64,000 bases of DNA from Spirosoma endbachense (GTDB taxonomy: Bacteria; Bacteroidota; Bacteroidia; Cytophagales; Spirosomataceae), in NCBI RefSeq assembly GCF_010233585.1, contig NZ_CP045997.1, positions 2,394,692 through 2,458,691 on the forward strand, in the 5' to 3' direction. Of the stretch, positions 33,669 through 42,751 are shown piece by piece. How positions within the stretch are numbered: position 1 is the stretch's first letter; each line of letters begins with the position of its first letter. Under the pieces are notes generated by a model. It made no database searches and had not been told where the DNA came from. It was given only the letters and a program-made list of their open reading frames with translations. A program made the translations under genes and the position numbers.

Positions 33669-34253
33669 ATGATTGTTAAGACCAAAAAATACGCATTAGA
33701 CCAGAAAACGTACATCAATATCGCATTGCGGCAGTGGGTAAGAGATAACTGGAAATGGGCGTTTGTGCCGTTGGGGCTTATTCTGTTAAACGTCGTTCTG
33801 AGTCTGACAGGAGTTTACCCTAATTACTGGATTTATATCGTTATTGTGTTGCTCACCATTCTGTATGTGCTCTTCTGGGCTGTTCAGATTACGGGTATCG
33901 CTCAAATGGAGCAGAGTAAAGCTCTTTTCCAGAAGTATATTTATGAAATTGACAGCCGTCAGATTCTGATGCGCATCAATGTAAAAGAAGGCGGTATTCT
34001 GAAATGGGATCAGATCAGTAGTGTAGCGAAAGATAAGGATGCTTACATTCTGTTTCTCAACAACGCAGAAGCACTTAAAAACGTAAAAGCCAGCTGGATT
34101 GCCCGGACCGTCACAAAAGGGTTGTCCAAAGCGCAGTTTATTTATCTGCCCTATTCGATTTTTAACAGCGACCACGACCTGAAATTTACCGATACCGTTA
34201 TGCGTCGGAAAGGTTTACTGCCCGACACTGCTGTAGCGGAGCCGGTAAAATAA
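33669..34253 (+). CDS. YcxB-like membrane protein
   Basis: The 194-residue protein starts at the ATG at 33669; the longer frame begins at a TTG. Two transmembrane helices (about residues 29-46 and 50-73) are followed by a soluble domain. That domain has a PH-like pattern, with IYEIDSRQILMRINVKEGGILKWDQISSVAKDKDAYILFL, which is typical of YcxB-like proteins. Their function is unknown; they are thought to sit in the inner membrane with the domain in the cytoplasm. No catalytic residues are visible. The neighbouring genes do not suggest a pathway. Confidence 0.7.
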   Translation: MIVKTKKYALDQKTYINIALRQWVRDNWKWAFVPLGLILLNVVLSLTGVYPNYWIYIVIVLLTILYVLFWAVQITGIAQMEQSKALFQKYIYEIDSRQILMRINVKEGGILKWDQISSVAKDKDAYILFLNNAEALKNVKASWIARTVTKGLSKAQFIYLPYSIFNSDHDLKFTDTVMRRKGLLPDTAVAEPVK

Positions 34254-34272
34254 GCTTAGTTAGTACGTTACT

Positions 34273-34348
34273 ACACACAGAGGCACAAAGAACACAGAGT
34301 GATCCGTCGATACGGTTTTCTTTTGTGTGCTTTGTGCTTCCGTGTTTA
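34273..34348. repeat. Inverted repeat with CACAGAG/CACAAAG arms
   Basis: Left arm around 34273-34299 (GGCACAAAGAACACAGAG) pairs with the right arm around 34321-34348, which reads CACGGAAGCACAAAGCACAC on the other strand. It resembles the CACAGAG-rich intergenic repeats seen in many bacterial genomes. It fills the gap before the S9B peptidase gene. Confidence 0.6.
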
Positions 34349-34369
34349 ACTTACTTTTTCTTTACACTC

Positions 34370-36625
34370 ATGACAGACAGCCGCTCGTTACTCTGGCTTT
34401 TGCTAGTGCTGATTACGGTTCCGGCCCTCAGCCAGACGAAGAAATCGATCACGCTCGAAGACATCTGGGGTCGTAATGCCGGAACCTTCAGCCAGCGAAC
34501 GATCGAAGGTGTCAACTGGATGAAAACTGGTGGCTTCTACACGACGCTCGATGGTGGCCGAATTGTAAAGTTCAGTATCGTTACAGGTTCAGCCGTTGAA
34601 ACATTATTCGACGAACGGCAGGCCATCATTTCGGGCTCAACGAAGCCTGTTGGTATCGAGGGTTATCAGCTCTCGGGCGATGAGCGTAAGTTGCTCATTA
34701 CAAGCCAGGAAGAACCTATTTATCGCCGATCGAGCAAGGCATTATTTTATGTGTATGATCTGGCAACCAAACAATTAACACCATTGAGTAAAGGTGGCAA
34801 GCAGCAATTTGCTACGTTCTCGCCCGATGGTAAACGTGTTGCTTTCGTTCGGGAGAATAACCTGTTCGTTGTTGATTTGACGACCGGAAAAGAAACCAAA
34901 TTAACCAGCGATGGTAAACGTAACGCCATCATCAATGGCGCTGCCGACTGGGTTTATGAAGAAGAGTTCAGCATGGCACGCGCTTTTGAGTGGTCGCCCG
35001 ATAGCAAACGTGTGGCCTGGATTCGGTTTGACGAGAGTCGCGTTCCGGAATATGACATGCAGCTTTGGGGCGGTTTGTATCCCGTCGAATATAGGTTTAA
35101 GTACCCTAAAGCCGGTGAAGCTAACTCGATCGTATCGGTCTGGATGGCCGACGTGGTAAGTGGAAAGAAAATAAAGGCTCAAACGGGTATTGAAACGGAC
35201 ATTTATCTGCCCCGGATTCAATGGACGAAAAATGCAAATCTGCTTTCGGTTCGCCGGATGAATCGCCTGCAAAATAAGCTTGACCTGCTGCATGTTAACG
35301 CAACGACCGGTCAGGCAACGAACGTTCTGACAGAAACGCCCGGCACCACAACGATTACCGGGCCAACTTATGTAGACCTGGAGTTTACGGATGACCTGAC
35401 CTACCTGAAAGACGGCAAATCATTCATCTGGAGTAGTGAACGAAACGGCTACAAGCATTTGTACCTGTACGATATGACCGGTAAACTACTTCGACCAATT
35501 ACAAGCGGATCGTTCGAAGTAGCTACGGTATCCGGCGTAAACGAGACAACTGGCACGATTTTTTACACCTCCACCGAAACAGCTCCGGGCCGGGCCGACG
35601 GGTCGGTAAGTTCTCCGCTGGAACGGCACTTGTATAGCATCGGCCTGGATGGCCAGAATAAACAACGACTCACGACAACAGCGGGCACCTACACCGCTAA
35701 CTTCAGTCCTGACTTTGCCTATTACCTGCTTTACCATACATCCGCGAATGCACCTTTGGCGGTTAGCCTTCGTGATACCAAAACCGTCAATACACTGCGC
35801 GTTCTGGAGTCGAACGATGCGCTGAAATCGCGACTGGCGACGTATTTGATTTCGCCCAAGCAATTTTTTCAGACCAAAGCCGCCGATGGCACACCATTGA
35901 ATGGCTGGATGATTCGGCCAACGAATTTCGATAGTACTGGCTCAGCCAAAAAATATCCGGTTCTGATGTTCGTCTATGGTGGTCCTGGTTCACAAACGGT
36001 TAAGAACGATTGGGATGCACGTGATTTTTTCTGGTATCAGACCCTAGCGCAAAAGGGTTATATTATCGTGTCGGTTGATGGGCGCGGAACTGGGGCACGG
36101 GGAGCGGCTTTCCGGACTGCCACCTACGGCCAACTCGGTAAGTTGGAAACCGAGGATCAGATTGCAACGGCCCGTTATCTTAAAACCCTGCCGTATGTCG
36201 ATCCAAACCGAGTCGGTATCTGGGGATGGAGTTACGGTGGCTATATGACTGCCCTCTGCATGACGCTTGGCGCCGACGTGTTTAAGGCAGGTATCTCGGT
36301 GTCTCCCGTTACGAACTGGCGGTTCTATGACACAATCTACACCGAGCGTTACCTAAAACGCCCGCAGGACAACGCAGCCGGTTACGACGACAACTCGCCC
36401 GTAACTCATGCACCCAAGCTACGCGGTCCCTATCTGCTCGTCCACGGAACGGGCGACGATAATGTGCATTTTCAGAATTCTGTTGAATTTGAAAATGCCT
36501 TAATTGCAGCCGGAAAGCAGTTTCAGTCGTTCTATTATCCGAACCGGAATCACGGTATTTATGGGGGCAATACACGATTACATCTGTATCAGATGATGAC
36601 AGATTTCGTGGAGAAGAATTTATAG
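34370..36625 (+). CDS. Dipeptidyl peptidase IV-like S9B peptidase
   Basis: The 751-residue product from the ATG at 34370 has a signal peptide (LLWLLLVLITVPALSQ), so it acts in the periplasm. Residues of about 30-490 form the DPP-IV beta-propeller, with WVYEEEFSMARAFEWSPD carrying the Glu-Glu pair that binds the substrate N-terminus. The catalytic alpha/beta-hydrolase domain has the Ser in GWSYGGYMT (near residue 621), Asp in HGTGDDNVHF (near 696) and His in NRNHGIYGG (near 727). DPP-IV enzymes remove Xaa-Pro dipeptides from peptides. Length and motif order are normal for the family. The longer GTG-started frame was rejected because it would bury the signal peptide. Confidence 0.92.
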   Translation: MTDSRSLLWLLLVLITVPALSQTKKSITLEDIWGRNAGTFSQRTIEGVNWMKTGGFYTTLDGGRIVKFSIVTGSAVETLFDERQAIISGSTKPVGIEGYQLSGDERKLLITSQEEPIYRRSSKALFYVYDLATKQLTPLSKGGKQQFATFSPDGKRVAFVRENNLFVVDLTTGKETKLTSDGKRNAIINGAADWVYEEEFSMARAFEWSPDSKRVAWIRFDESRVPEYDMQLWGGLYPVEYRFKYPKAGEANSIVSVWMADVVSGKKIKAQTGIETDIYLPRIQWTKNANLLSVRRMNRLQNKLDLLHVNATTGQATNVLTETPGTTTITGPTYVDLEFTDDLTYLKDGKSFIWSSERNGYKHLYLYDMTGKLLRPITSGSFEVATVSGVNETTGTIFYTSTETAPGRADGSVSSPLERHLYSIGLDGQNKQRLTTTAGTYTANFSPDFAYYLLYHTSANAPLAVSLRDTKTVNTLRVLESNDALKSRLATYLISPKQFFQTKAADGTPLNGWMIRPTNFDSTGSAKKYPVLMFVYGGPGSQTVKNDWDARDFFWYQTLAQKGYIIVSVDGRGTGARGAAFRTATYGQLGKLETEDQIATARYLKTLPYVDPNRVGIWGWSYGGYMTALCMTLGADVFKAGISVSPVTNWRFYDTIYTERYLKRPQDNAAGYDDNSPVTHAPKLRGPYLLVHGTGDDNVHFQNSVEFENALIAAGKQFQSFYYPNRNHGIYGGNTRLHLYQMMTDFVEKNL

Positions 36626-36659
36626 TAATGAGCAGGGTGATGGGCTTGCACCATGCGTC

Positions 36660-36689
36660 TTGTCCACCACTCCCTTTTTGTTAACTTTG
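36660..36689 (+). promoter_or_regulatory. Promoter of the Uma2-like gene
   Basis: TTG at 36660-36662 and TAACTTTG at 36682-36689 are separated by 19 bases, a good match to the Bacteroidota promoter. The ATG follows 17 bases after it. Confidence 0.6.
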
Positions 36690-36705
36690 ATAAAAAGCCT
36701 AACGT

Positions 36706-37296
36706 ATGTATATGCAGGCCATCACGCTGACCATACCACCGAATTTGAATGTCTTTTCGGACGACGAACTGTATGCGTTTTGTTTGGCGAATCCCGAACT
36801 GCATATAGAACGCGACGAAACGGGCCACATCATTATCATGCCCCCCACCGGATTAGAAAGTAGTTTTACAAGTGGCGAACTTTTTGGCGAAGTTCGCAAT
36901 TGGAACCGTCAAACCAGAGCGGGCCGTACATCTGAATCGAATGGTGGCTACACGTTACCAGATCGATCGATGCGAGCGCCCGACGTAGGTTGGGTCAGTA
37001 AAGAACGACTGATGAGCATATTGCCAGAAGAACTGAAAAAGTTCGCTCATGTCTGCCCGGATTTTGTTATTGAGGTCCGTTCCGAGTCCGATAACCTGAC
37101 TGAATTGCAGGCAAAGATGGACAAATGGCTCCAGAATGGGGTTCGGCTAGGCTGGCTGGTTGATCCGCAATCAAAAATGACAACCATTTATCGCCCGGAT
37201 CAGGAATCCGAAGAGAAACCATTTACGGAAACGCTTTCCGGAGAGAATGTTTTAATAGGATTTACCCTGAATGTTCAGGAGGTTTTAACTTATTGA
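36706..37296 (+). CDS. Uma2-family (DUF820) PD-(D/E)XK nuclease-like protein
   Basis: The 196-residue protein matches Uma2/DUF820. ELHIERDETGHIIIMPPTG and SSFTSGELFGEVRNW form the first half. MRAPDVGWVSKERL carries the Asp of a PD-type site, and CPDFVIEVRSESDNLTELQAKMDKWLQNGVRLGWLVDPQ gives the Glu-x-Arg (E-x-R/K variant) motif and terminal helices of the family. Uma2 proteins are a nuclease fold expanded mainly in Cyanobacteria and some Bacteroidota, with no settled function. This one stands alone behind its own promoter. ATG codons at 36706 and 36712 are both possible. Confidence 0.82.
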   Translation: MYMQAITLTIPPNLNVFSDDELYAFCLANPELHIERDETGHIIIMPPTGLESSFTSGELFGEVRNWNRQTRAGRTSESNGGYTLPDRSMRAPDVGWVSKERLMSILPEELKKFAHVCPDFVIEVRSESDNLTELQAKMDKWLQNGVRLGWLVDPQSKMTTIYRPDQESEEKPFTETLSGENVLIGFTLNVQEVLTY

Positions 37297-37404
37297 GGGA
37301 GTCGTGTAACAAAAAGGAGAAAGGCGTTGGCGATATTAGGTCTATTCCTCTTTTTCCCTTTCTTTGATAGGAGAAGTGAACTAGCCTATTGGTCACTATA
37401 GCCT

Positions 37405-38829
37405 ATGAAAAAATCTACCTTATTCCTCTTTCTTCTCGCGATTTCTTCGTTTTCATTTGCTCAGCCTGAAGCAGATACCGTTGCCCGGATCGAGAAAATT
37501 TTCAGTCGCTATTTACCTCAGAATCCTGGGTGTCAACTCTCAATCTCCCGAAATGGGCGGGTTATTTTTTCGAAAGCCTGGGGTATGGCTGATCTGGAAC
37601 ATCAGATTCCTCTCACTACTGAATCAATTATTGAATCGGGGTCCGTATCAAAGCAGTTTACGGCAGCAGCAATACTGCTACTGGAGCAGCAGGGCAAAGT
37701 ATCGTTAGATGACAACATTAGGAAGTATTTTCCTGAAATGCCTGACTATGGCACTCCGATTACGCTTCGGCGCATGATGCACCACAGCAGTGGCCTGCGC
37801 GACTGGGGTAGTGTAGCGGGTATTGCAGGCTGGCCCCGTACGACCAAAACCTATAGCAATGCCGATGCACTGGATATTATTATCCACCAAAAAGCCCTTA
37901 ACCATAAACCTGGTGACGAGTTTTCATACTGCAATTCCAATTATAACCTGTTCGCCATTTTAGTGGAACGGGTAAGTGGCCTAAGTTTAGCCGATTTCAC
38001 CAGAAAGTACCTATTTGAACCCGCCGGTATGACCCACACACAGTGGCGCGACAATTTTAAACGGATTGTCGCAAACCGGGCTATAGCCTACGATAAAACA
38101 CCCGATGGGTATGAAACCGACATGCCCAACGAATATGTATACGGCAATGGCGGCTTATTGACCACAACGGGCGATTTACTGAAATGGAATGAGTATTACT
38201 GGAATGGCCATTTTGGTAGTCCTTCTTTATTGCCCAAGCAACTAACCATTGAAGTTTTTAATAACGGGACAACTTATCCCTATGCTGCTGGCCTGTATGT
38301 CACGAAAAATAAAGGTCAGGATTACGTTTACCACACTGGTTCGACAGCTAGTTACAGGGCTATTTTAATCCGCTATCCGCAGTCGAATCTGTCCATTGCG
38401 TGGTTAAGCAATACCGCCCAGTTTGATGGGGCACCCTATAATGTGGTCAAAGAGGTAGAGAATCTTTTTATCAGCGATCAGTCGTCCAAAAGCGAGGCCT
38501 CCAAACCGGACAGCCCAGCTTCAACAGCGCGAAAAACAACGAATCCCATCCCCATTGAATCACTACCGAGTTTTGCTGGTGAGTATTATTCAGAAGAAGC
38601 GCAAACAACGTTCTCGATTTTTGAAAAAGACGGTAAACTAACTCTCCGTCAGGCACCCGGTGTTGATCTGGTGCTGACGCCTACAGATCTGGACACCTTT
38701 AAAGCCCCCGCAACTTCCCGAGGCCTGGCTGGGGCGATCCTGACCTTTCAACGCGATAAGAAAAATGTGAATGGTTTTACCGTAACGGTTTCGAGAGCCC
38801 GGAATGTGTCGTTTCTAAAAAAACGGTGA
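37405..38829 (+). CDS. Class C beta-lactamase-fold serine hydrolase, exported
   Basis: The 474-residue product has a signal peptide (MKKSTLFLFLLAISSFSFA). Its penicillin-binding-like transpeptidase fold carries the nucleophile in SGSVSKQFTAA (Ser-x-x-Lys, near residue 80). It also has the second motif YCNSNYNL (Tyr-x-Asn) and HTGSTASYRA in the position of the Lys/His-Thr-Gly motif. Residues of about 385-474 form an extra C-terminal domain seen in Bacteroidota esterase/peptidase relatives. Members hydrolyse D-amino-acid peptides, esters or beta-lactams, and the true substrate cannot be told from sequence. Resistance is unlikely to be its main role. The gene stands alone, with a convergent regulator after it. 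Confidence 0.88.
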   Translation: MKKSTLFLFLLAISSFSFAQPEADTVARIEKIFSRYLPQNPGCQLSISRNGRVIFSKAWGMADLEHQIPLTTESIIESGSVSKQFTAAAILLLEQQGKVSLDDNIRKYFPEMPDYGTPITLRRMMHHSSGLRDWGSVAGIAGWPRTTKTYSNADALDIIIHQKALNHKPGDEFSYCNSNYNLFAILVERVSGLSLADFTRKYLFEPAGMTHTQWRDNFKRIVANRAIAYDKTPDGYETDMPNEYVYGNGGLLTTTGDLLKWNEYYWNGHFGSPSLLPKQLTIEVFNNGTTYPYAAGLYVTKNKGQDYVYHTGSTASYRAILIRYPQSNLSIAWLSNTAQFDGAPYNVVKEVENLFISDQSSKSEASKPDSPASTARKTTNPIPIESLPSFAGEYYSEEAQTTFSIFEKDGKLTLRQAPGVDLVLTPTDLDTFKAPATSRGLAGAILTFQRDKKNVNGFTVTVSRARNVSFLKKR

Positions 38830-38842
38830 GTTCAGTCAAGTA

Positions 38843-39649
38843 TCAAACAGTCTGCAAGCTCGACGGATTATAACCAAACTGTTGTTTAAAGGCAGCCGAA
38901 AAGTGAGAGAGATTTTCAAAACCAACCTCCAGATACACGTTCGAGGGCTTTTGCTTTCGTTTAGCGATGAGAAAGTGAGCTTCCTCTAACCGCTTTTGCT
39001 GAAGCCATTTTTGCGGTGGACTGCCAAATGTTTTCTGAAAATCCCGCTTGAACGTAGCCAGACTACGGCCCGTGAGCCGGGCAAACTGGCTGATCGGTAC
39101 GTTATAAACATAATTCTGGATCATAAACGCTTCCAGATCGATCTTGTAAGGCTCGCTGAAGTCAAAGAGGAAATCCTTCAGGTTATAGTCGAACCGTAAA
39201 AGCAACTCAATTGCTTCTCTGGTTTTAAGCTCCGACAGTGTGCTGGTAAGCCCCTCGGGATGATCAAAGTACGGCAACAGCGAATCAAAATAGCCTTTGA
39301 GGAACGGATCGAGCGATAACTGGAGCATGGAAGCACCGGTATAATGCCCTGCGGCCTCGATGTGATTTTCGGCACTATACTGACGTAATGTATCCTGGTC
39401 CAGAAAGATATTGATGGACTTGAACTGGCCACCAGGAGGTGGAACTTTAAGCGATTTGACCAGCTGGTTCCGCCGGACGAGCCCAATCGTACCCGCCCCG
39501 TAAACCTGCGTACCGCTAGCAGTCAGAAAATGGCTTTCACCCGATAAAATGCAGCCCAAAGCATGTTCAGGGACGAACTGCTCATTTCCCCGTTTCTGCT
39601 CATCGACACAGGAATACAGGATGTTGAGCTGGGCTTGTGTTTTCATCAT
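38843..39649 (-). CDS. AraC-family transcriptional regulator
   Basis: The 268-residue protein has an N-terminal sensing domain (about residues 1-160) and the C-terminal double helix-turn-helix of AraC proteins: PISQFARLTGRSLATFKRDF and SNVYLEVGFENLSHFSAAFK, ending FGYNPSSL. The effector domain is of the ExsA/cupin-like type seen in many Bacteroidota regulators and does not reveal a ligand. The gene lies 16 bases downstream of an SDR gene in the same direction, and such AraC/SDR pairs are common, so it probably controls that gene. A direct repeat of CAT start codons (39644 and 39647 on the plus strand) makes the start uncertain by one codon. Confidence 0.88.
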   Translation of the reverse strand: MMKTQAQLNILYSCVDEQKRGNEQFVPEHALGCILSGESHFLTASGTQVYGAGTIGLVRRNQLVKSLKVPPPGGQFKSINIFLDQDTLRQYSAENHIEAAGHYTGASMLQLSLDPFLKGYFDSLLPYFDHPEGLTSTLSELKTREAIELLLRFDYNLKDFLFDFSEPYKIDLEAFMIQNYVYNVPISQFARLTGRSLATFKRDFQKTFGSPPQKWLQQKRLEEAHFLIAKRKQKPSNVYLEVGFENLSHFSAAFKQQFGYNPSSLQTV

Positions 39650-39665
39650 TAGTTAGCTCCGTTCA

Positions 39666-40478
39666 TTAGTTAACCTGGCTCATGATCACTTTGTCCATCA
39701 GACTATCCGACAACAGCTTTTTCATAAAAATCGCTGGTCGGGCCATATAGCCTGCAATATACCGTGCTTTGGGCTTGCGGGCTTCAATAGCCTTCCGGAT
39801 CAATTCGGCGATGATAATTGGCTCTGGATTTTTCCCTTCCGTTGCTTTGAATGCATCGGCAAATTTATTGGCCATCGTCTTATAAGCTGTATGCCCGGAA
39901 ACCTTCATCAGACTGGCAAATGCAATTTCGCCCCATTCCGACTTCACCCCACCGGGTTCAATGACAATCACATCGATACCAAACGGCTTAACTTCGTTGC
40001 GAAGGCTATCGCTTAGCCCTTCAAGTGCAAACTTACTGGCATGATACCAGCCACCCAATGGCGTAGCCATCTTTCCCCCGACCGAGGAGATGTTAACGAT
40101 CTTCCCCGATTGCTGCTGACGCATATAAGGAAGCACTAATTGAATCAATCGGGCTGCGCCAAACAGGTTTACATCAAGTTGATAGGTTGCCTCCCGAATC
40201 GAAACGTCTTCAATAGCTCCGTAAGACCCAAAACCAGCATTGTTGATTAAAACGTCAATTCGGCCTTCGGCGGCCATAAGTTCTGCCACGCCGTTCTCTA
40301 CAGAATCCTCGTCTGTCACATCCATCTGAATCGTCTTGACACCCAGCTTGCTTATTTCCAGCATCTTATCGACCCGTCGGGCTGCTCCGTAAACGATATA
40401 CCCATTTTGTACCAACAATTTGGCAGTTTCCATTCCCATTCCAGCCGAAGCACCGGTAATTAACACGACTTTTTTCAT
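39666..40478 (-). CDS. SDR-family oxidoreductase paired with an AraC regulator
   Basis: The 270-residue protein is a classical short-chain dehydrogenase. It has ITGASAGMG (cofactor loop, residues 7-15), DVTDEDS, NNAGFGSYG, the Ser in NISSVGG, the Tyr-Lys pair in YHASKFALEG and the downstream EPGGVKSEWG. The set is typical of SDRs that act on aldehydes, ketones or steroids in Bacteroidota, often called oxidoreductases of the DltE group. No substrate can be read. It shares a direction with the AraC regulator that follows 16 bases on. A hairpin (40605) separates it from the Dabb gene. Confidence 0.88.
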   Translation of the reverse strand: MKKVVLITGASAGMGMETAKLLVQNGYIVYGAARRVDKMLEISKLGVKTIQMDVTDEDSVENGVAELMAAEGRIDVLINNAGFGSYGAIEDVSIREATYQLDVNLFGAARLIQLVLPYMRQQQSGKIVNISSVGGKMATPLGGWYHASKFALEGLSDSLRNEVKPFGIDVIVIEPGGVKSEWGEIAFASLMKVSGHTAYKTMANKFADAFKATEGKNPEPIIIAELIRKAIEARKPKARYIAGYMARPAIFMKKLLSDSLMDKVIMSQVN

Positions 40479-40604
40479 ATCTTTTGTTGATTTACGCAGT
40501 TACTGGCTGCGTTGTTTGTCAGACAAAGGTCGATGAATGAGCCATGCAGTTGGTTTGGTCAGAAGCTCAAGGATTGTTTGGTGAGAAGCTCATGGCTATA
40601 AACA

Positions 40605-40639
40605 GAACTTCCCGAAAGTTCCAAGCTTTCGGGAAGTTC
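40605..40639. repeat. Hairpin with CTTCCCGAAAG arms
   Basis: Arms 40605-40618 and 40626-40639 (GAACTTCCCGAAAG with its reverse complement) pair over 14 bp. It lies after the Dabb gene on the minus strand. The arm is close to those of the hairpins at 7121 and 44546. Confidence 0.75.
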
Positions 40640-40668
40640 GTATCGGCAAGTTTAGTTGACCTGCGTTT

Positions 40669-41079
40669 TTATTTAGCCTGATCGGTAAAATCAACGACTG
40701 TCACCTCGGCCAGCCACGGGCCAACAATCGTCCCGAACTTTTTATGAGCCGGATGCGGCAGATAGGCATCGCGATCTTTCTCATTATCAAAGGTCAGGAT
40801 AAATGCATGGGTCAGCCCTTTGTTGAGCTTCTCAGGACTGTTATTGGTGCCCCACTTAAATCCTTTGATTTCTTTGATCTGCGAAGGCAGCGCTTCAAAA
40901 GCAGCCACAATTTCGTTTACTTTCTCCGGCGTCGTTTCGGGTTTGAACTTAAACAGCACAACGTGCTGAACGGTAGCATTTGCTTTCATTTTCTTTGCAG
41001 GTGGTTCGCCATTTGGCGTGTGAGCATAGGTCGTGATCGATAACAAGGCCAGGGCGAGGATGGCAACAATATGTTTCAT
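40669..41079 (-). CDS. Exported Dabb (stress-responsive alpha/beta barrel) protein
   Basis: The 136-residue product from the ATG at 41079 begins with a signal peptide (MKHIVAILALALLSITTYA). The mature part is a single dimeric alpha-beta barrel domain of the Dabb family, with VQHVVLFKFKPETTPEKVNEIVAAF at the start and GLTHAFILTFDNEKDRDAYLPHPAHKKF near the end. Plant and bacterial Dabb proteins bind small ligands or catalyse minor isomerisations; an exported form is of unknown function. The longer frame starts at a GTG inside a hairpin and was rejected. The icd terminator lies just upstream. Confidence 0.82.
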   Translation of the reverse strand: MKHIVAILALALLSITTYAHTPNGEPPAKKMKANATVQHVVLFKFKPETTPEKVNEIVAAFEALPSQIKEIKGFKWGTNNSPEKLNKGLTHAFILTFDNEKDRDAYLPHPAHKKFGTIVGPWLAEVTVVDFTDQAK

Positions 41080-41111
41080 GGGCGAACAAGTGTTTAGCTG
41101 ATAAAGAAAAT

Positions 41112-41145
41112 AAAAGTGCCACCCTACTAAGAGTGGCACCTTTTT
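41112..41145 (-). terminator. Intrinsic terminator downstream of icd
   Basis: GTGCCAC (41116-41122) pairs with GTGGCAC (41133-41139); on the minus strand the stem is followed by TTTTATTTT. It would end the icd transcript just before the Dabb gene. Confidence 0.7.
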
Positions 41146-41251
41146 CTGAACCGGGATTACGCAGATTTGAGGATTAATCTGATTTTGTTAATCAATTTGC
41201 TGAAAGCAAAATCCTGTAAATCCTCAAATCCGTGTAATCCCGGTTCAGAAA
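41143..41251. repeat. Long inverted repeat with 33-base arms next to icd
   Basis: Arms 41143-41175 and 41219-41251 match over 33 positions with two mismatches, enclosing 43 AT-rich bases. Arm cores are GAACCGGGATTAC and GATTTGAGGATT. It abuts the icd stop codon. The sequence resembles the GATTACACGGATT-type intergenic repeats widespread in Bacteroidota. Confidence 0.8.
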
Positions 41252-42472
41252 CTAAGCTAATTTCGCTTTCAGGTTTTCGTCCAGCGCTTCGAGGAAATCT
41301 TCGGTGTTCAGGTAATGCTCACCAGCGGCCAGCTTCGTTCCAGCCGGATAAGCCGACAACGCCAGATCTTTGGTCATTTTACCACTTTCAACCGTTTCTA
41401 CGCAAACAGCTTCAAGGGCATTAGCGAAATCAATCAAAGGCTGGTTGTCGTCTAGTTGACCACGGAATGCCAGGCCACGCGTCCAGGCGTAGATCGATGC
41501 AATCGGGTTGGTCGAGGTTTTGTTGCCTTTCTGGTACTCGCGGTAGTGGCGCGTTACAGTACCGTGAGCCGCTTCGGCTTCCATCGTTTTGCCGTCTGGC
41601 GTAACGAGTACCGATGTCATCAGACCCAAAGAACCGAAGCCCTGGGCAACCGTATCCGACTGAACATCGCCATCGTAGTTTTTACACGCCCAAACGAAAT
41701 TACCTTCCCACTTTAGCGCCGATGCAACCATGTCATCGATCAGTCGGTGTTCGTAGTGAACGCCTTTTGCTTTGAATTCGGCATCGTAGATTTCCTGGAA
41801 GATATCTTTGAAACGACCGTCGTATTTTTTCAGGATCGTATTTTTGGTCGAGAGGTACAACGGCCAGTCTTTTTGCAGCGCCATGTTGAAGCAGGCTTTA
41901 GCAAAACCACGGATCGACTCGTCGAGGTTGTACATACCCATAGCAACCCCTGCGCCGGGGAAATTGAATACTTCGTATTCCTGAACCGTTCCGTCTTCAC
42001 CTTCAAACTTCATGGTCAGTTTACCCTTGCCTGGGACCAGAAAATCTGTGGCACGGTACTGATCACCAAATGCGTGACGGCCGACAATGATTGGCGCTTT
42101 CCAGTTGGTCACTAACCGTGGAACGTTGTTCATAACGATTGGCTCGCGGAAAACGGTACCATCCAGAATATTGCGGATCGTGCCGTTTGGCGACTTCCAC
42201 ATCTGTTTCAGATTGAACTCTTTAACGCGATCTTCGTCGGGTGTGATGGTTGCGCATTTGATACCAACCCCATATTCTTTAATGGCATTAGCCGCATCAA
42301 TGGTTACCTGATCATTGGTTTCGTCGCGGTACTCGATACCAAGGTCATAATATTTAATGTCAACATCAACGTAGGGCAGAATCAGCTTGTCTTTGATGAA
42401 TTTCCAGATGATGCGTGTCATTTCGTCGCCATCCAGCTCCACAACCGGATTCGCCACCTTAATTTTTTCCAT
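41252..42472 (-). CDS. icd: Isocitrate dehydrogenase, NADP-dependent
   Basis: The 406-residue product starts at [22 protein letters not shown], the family-typical N-terminus of the eukaryotic-like, homodimeric NADP isocitrate dehydrogenase. It converts isocitrate to 2-oxoglutarate and CO2 in the TCA cycle in the cytoplasm. Substrate-binding residues occur in [22 protein letters not shown] (phospho-Ser equivalent and Arg residues), and metal ligands in [24 protein letters not shown] lies near the end. The frame is open for 56 more codons upstream, but this region has no conserved sequence, so the ATG at 42472 is preferred. The gene is followed by a terminator and a long inverted repeat. Confidence 0.95.
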   Translation of the reverse strand: MEKIKVANPVVELDGDEMTRIIWKFIKDKLILPYVDVDIKYYDLGIEYRDETNDQVTIDAANAIKEYGVGIKCATITPDEDRVKEFNLKQMWKSPNGTIRNILDGTVFREPIVMNNVPRLVTNWKAPIIVGRHAFGDQYRATDFLVPGKGKLTMKFEGEDGTVQEYEVFNFPGAGVAMGMYNLDESIRGFAKACFNMALQKDWPLYLSTKNTILKKYDGRFKDIFQEIYDAEFKAKGVHYEHRLIDDMVASALKWEGNFVWACKNYDGDVQSDTVAQGFGSLGLMTSVLVTPDGKTMEAEAAHGTVTRHYREYQKGNKTSTNPIASIYAWTRGLAFRGQLDDNQPLIDFANALEAVCVETVESGKMTKDLALSAYPAGTKLAAGEHYLNTEDFLEALDENLKAKLA

Positions 42473-42533
42473 TGGACTTGGGTATATAAACGATTGAAAA
42501 CGATACAAGAATTTGGCCGCTTGCGCCCCGGCG

Positions 42534-42541
42534 CAAAAGTA
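42534..42541 (-). promoter_or_regulatory. Promoter -7 element of icd
   Basis: On the minus strand this reads TACTTTTG, a match to TAnnTTTG, and it lies about 60 bases upstream of the icd ATG. No correctly spaced TTG element was seen. Confidence 0.45.
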
Positions 42542-42721
42542 GTGAATTAGGCCCAACCGAGAAAACCTAAACCAGTATGATGTCTCATCGGTCAAATAGA
42601 GAAAGTCAGCAGCCGCAGTCTCGTCTGTAACGGCCAGCAAAATCTGCTGTATTTAGGGTCGTGTACAGGTTAACTCCTGAAGCTACCAGACCGATCCTGA
42701 TTCATTAATTGATGAAGATAA

Positions 42722-42751
42722 TTACCAGCTTTTACCTGTAAAAGCTGGTAA
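42722..42751. promoter_or_regulatory. Perfect 14-bp inverted repeat in the icd/M20 divergent region
   Basis: TTACCAGCTTTTAC-CT-GTAAAAGCTGGTAA has exact 14-bp arms around a 2-base centre. Because both flanking genes start on either side, a protein-binding site is more likely than a terminator. The M20 ATG lies 69 bases away. Confidence 0.6.

Noticed and set aside
36706..37296. Uma2-family gene as an insertion-sequence cargo or toxin
   Set aside because: No inverted repeats, transposase or antitoxin-like partner surrounds it, and it has its own normal promoter.
37405..38829. Beta-lactam resistance gene
   Set aside because: The beta-lactamase fold is shared with many peptidases and esterases; the C-terminal extension and context point to a general hydrolase.
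41080..41139. N-terminal extension of the Dabb protein from a GTG codon
   Set aside because: The GTG lies inside a terminator hairpin, and the internal ATG at 41079 gives a normal signal peptide.
42473..42640. 56-residue N-terminal extension of icd
   Set aside because: The extension has no family similarity and covers the promoter element; the ATG at 42472 matches the normal enzyme start.
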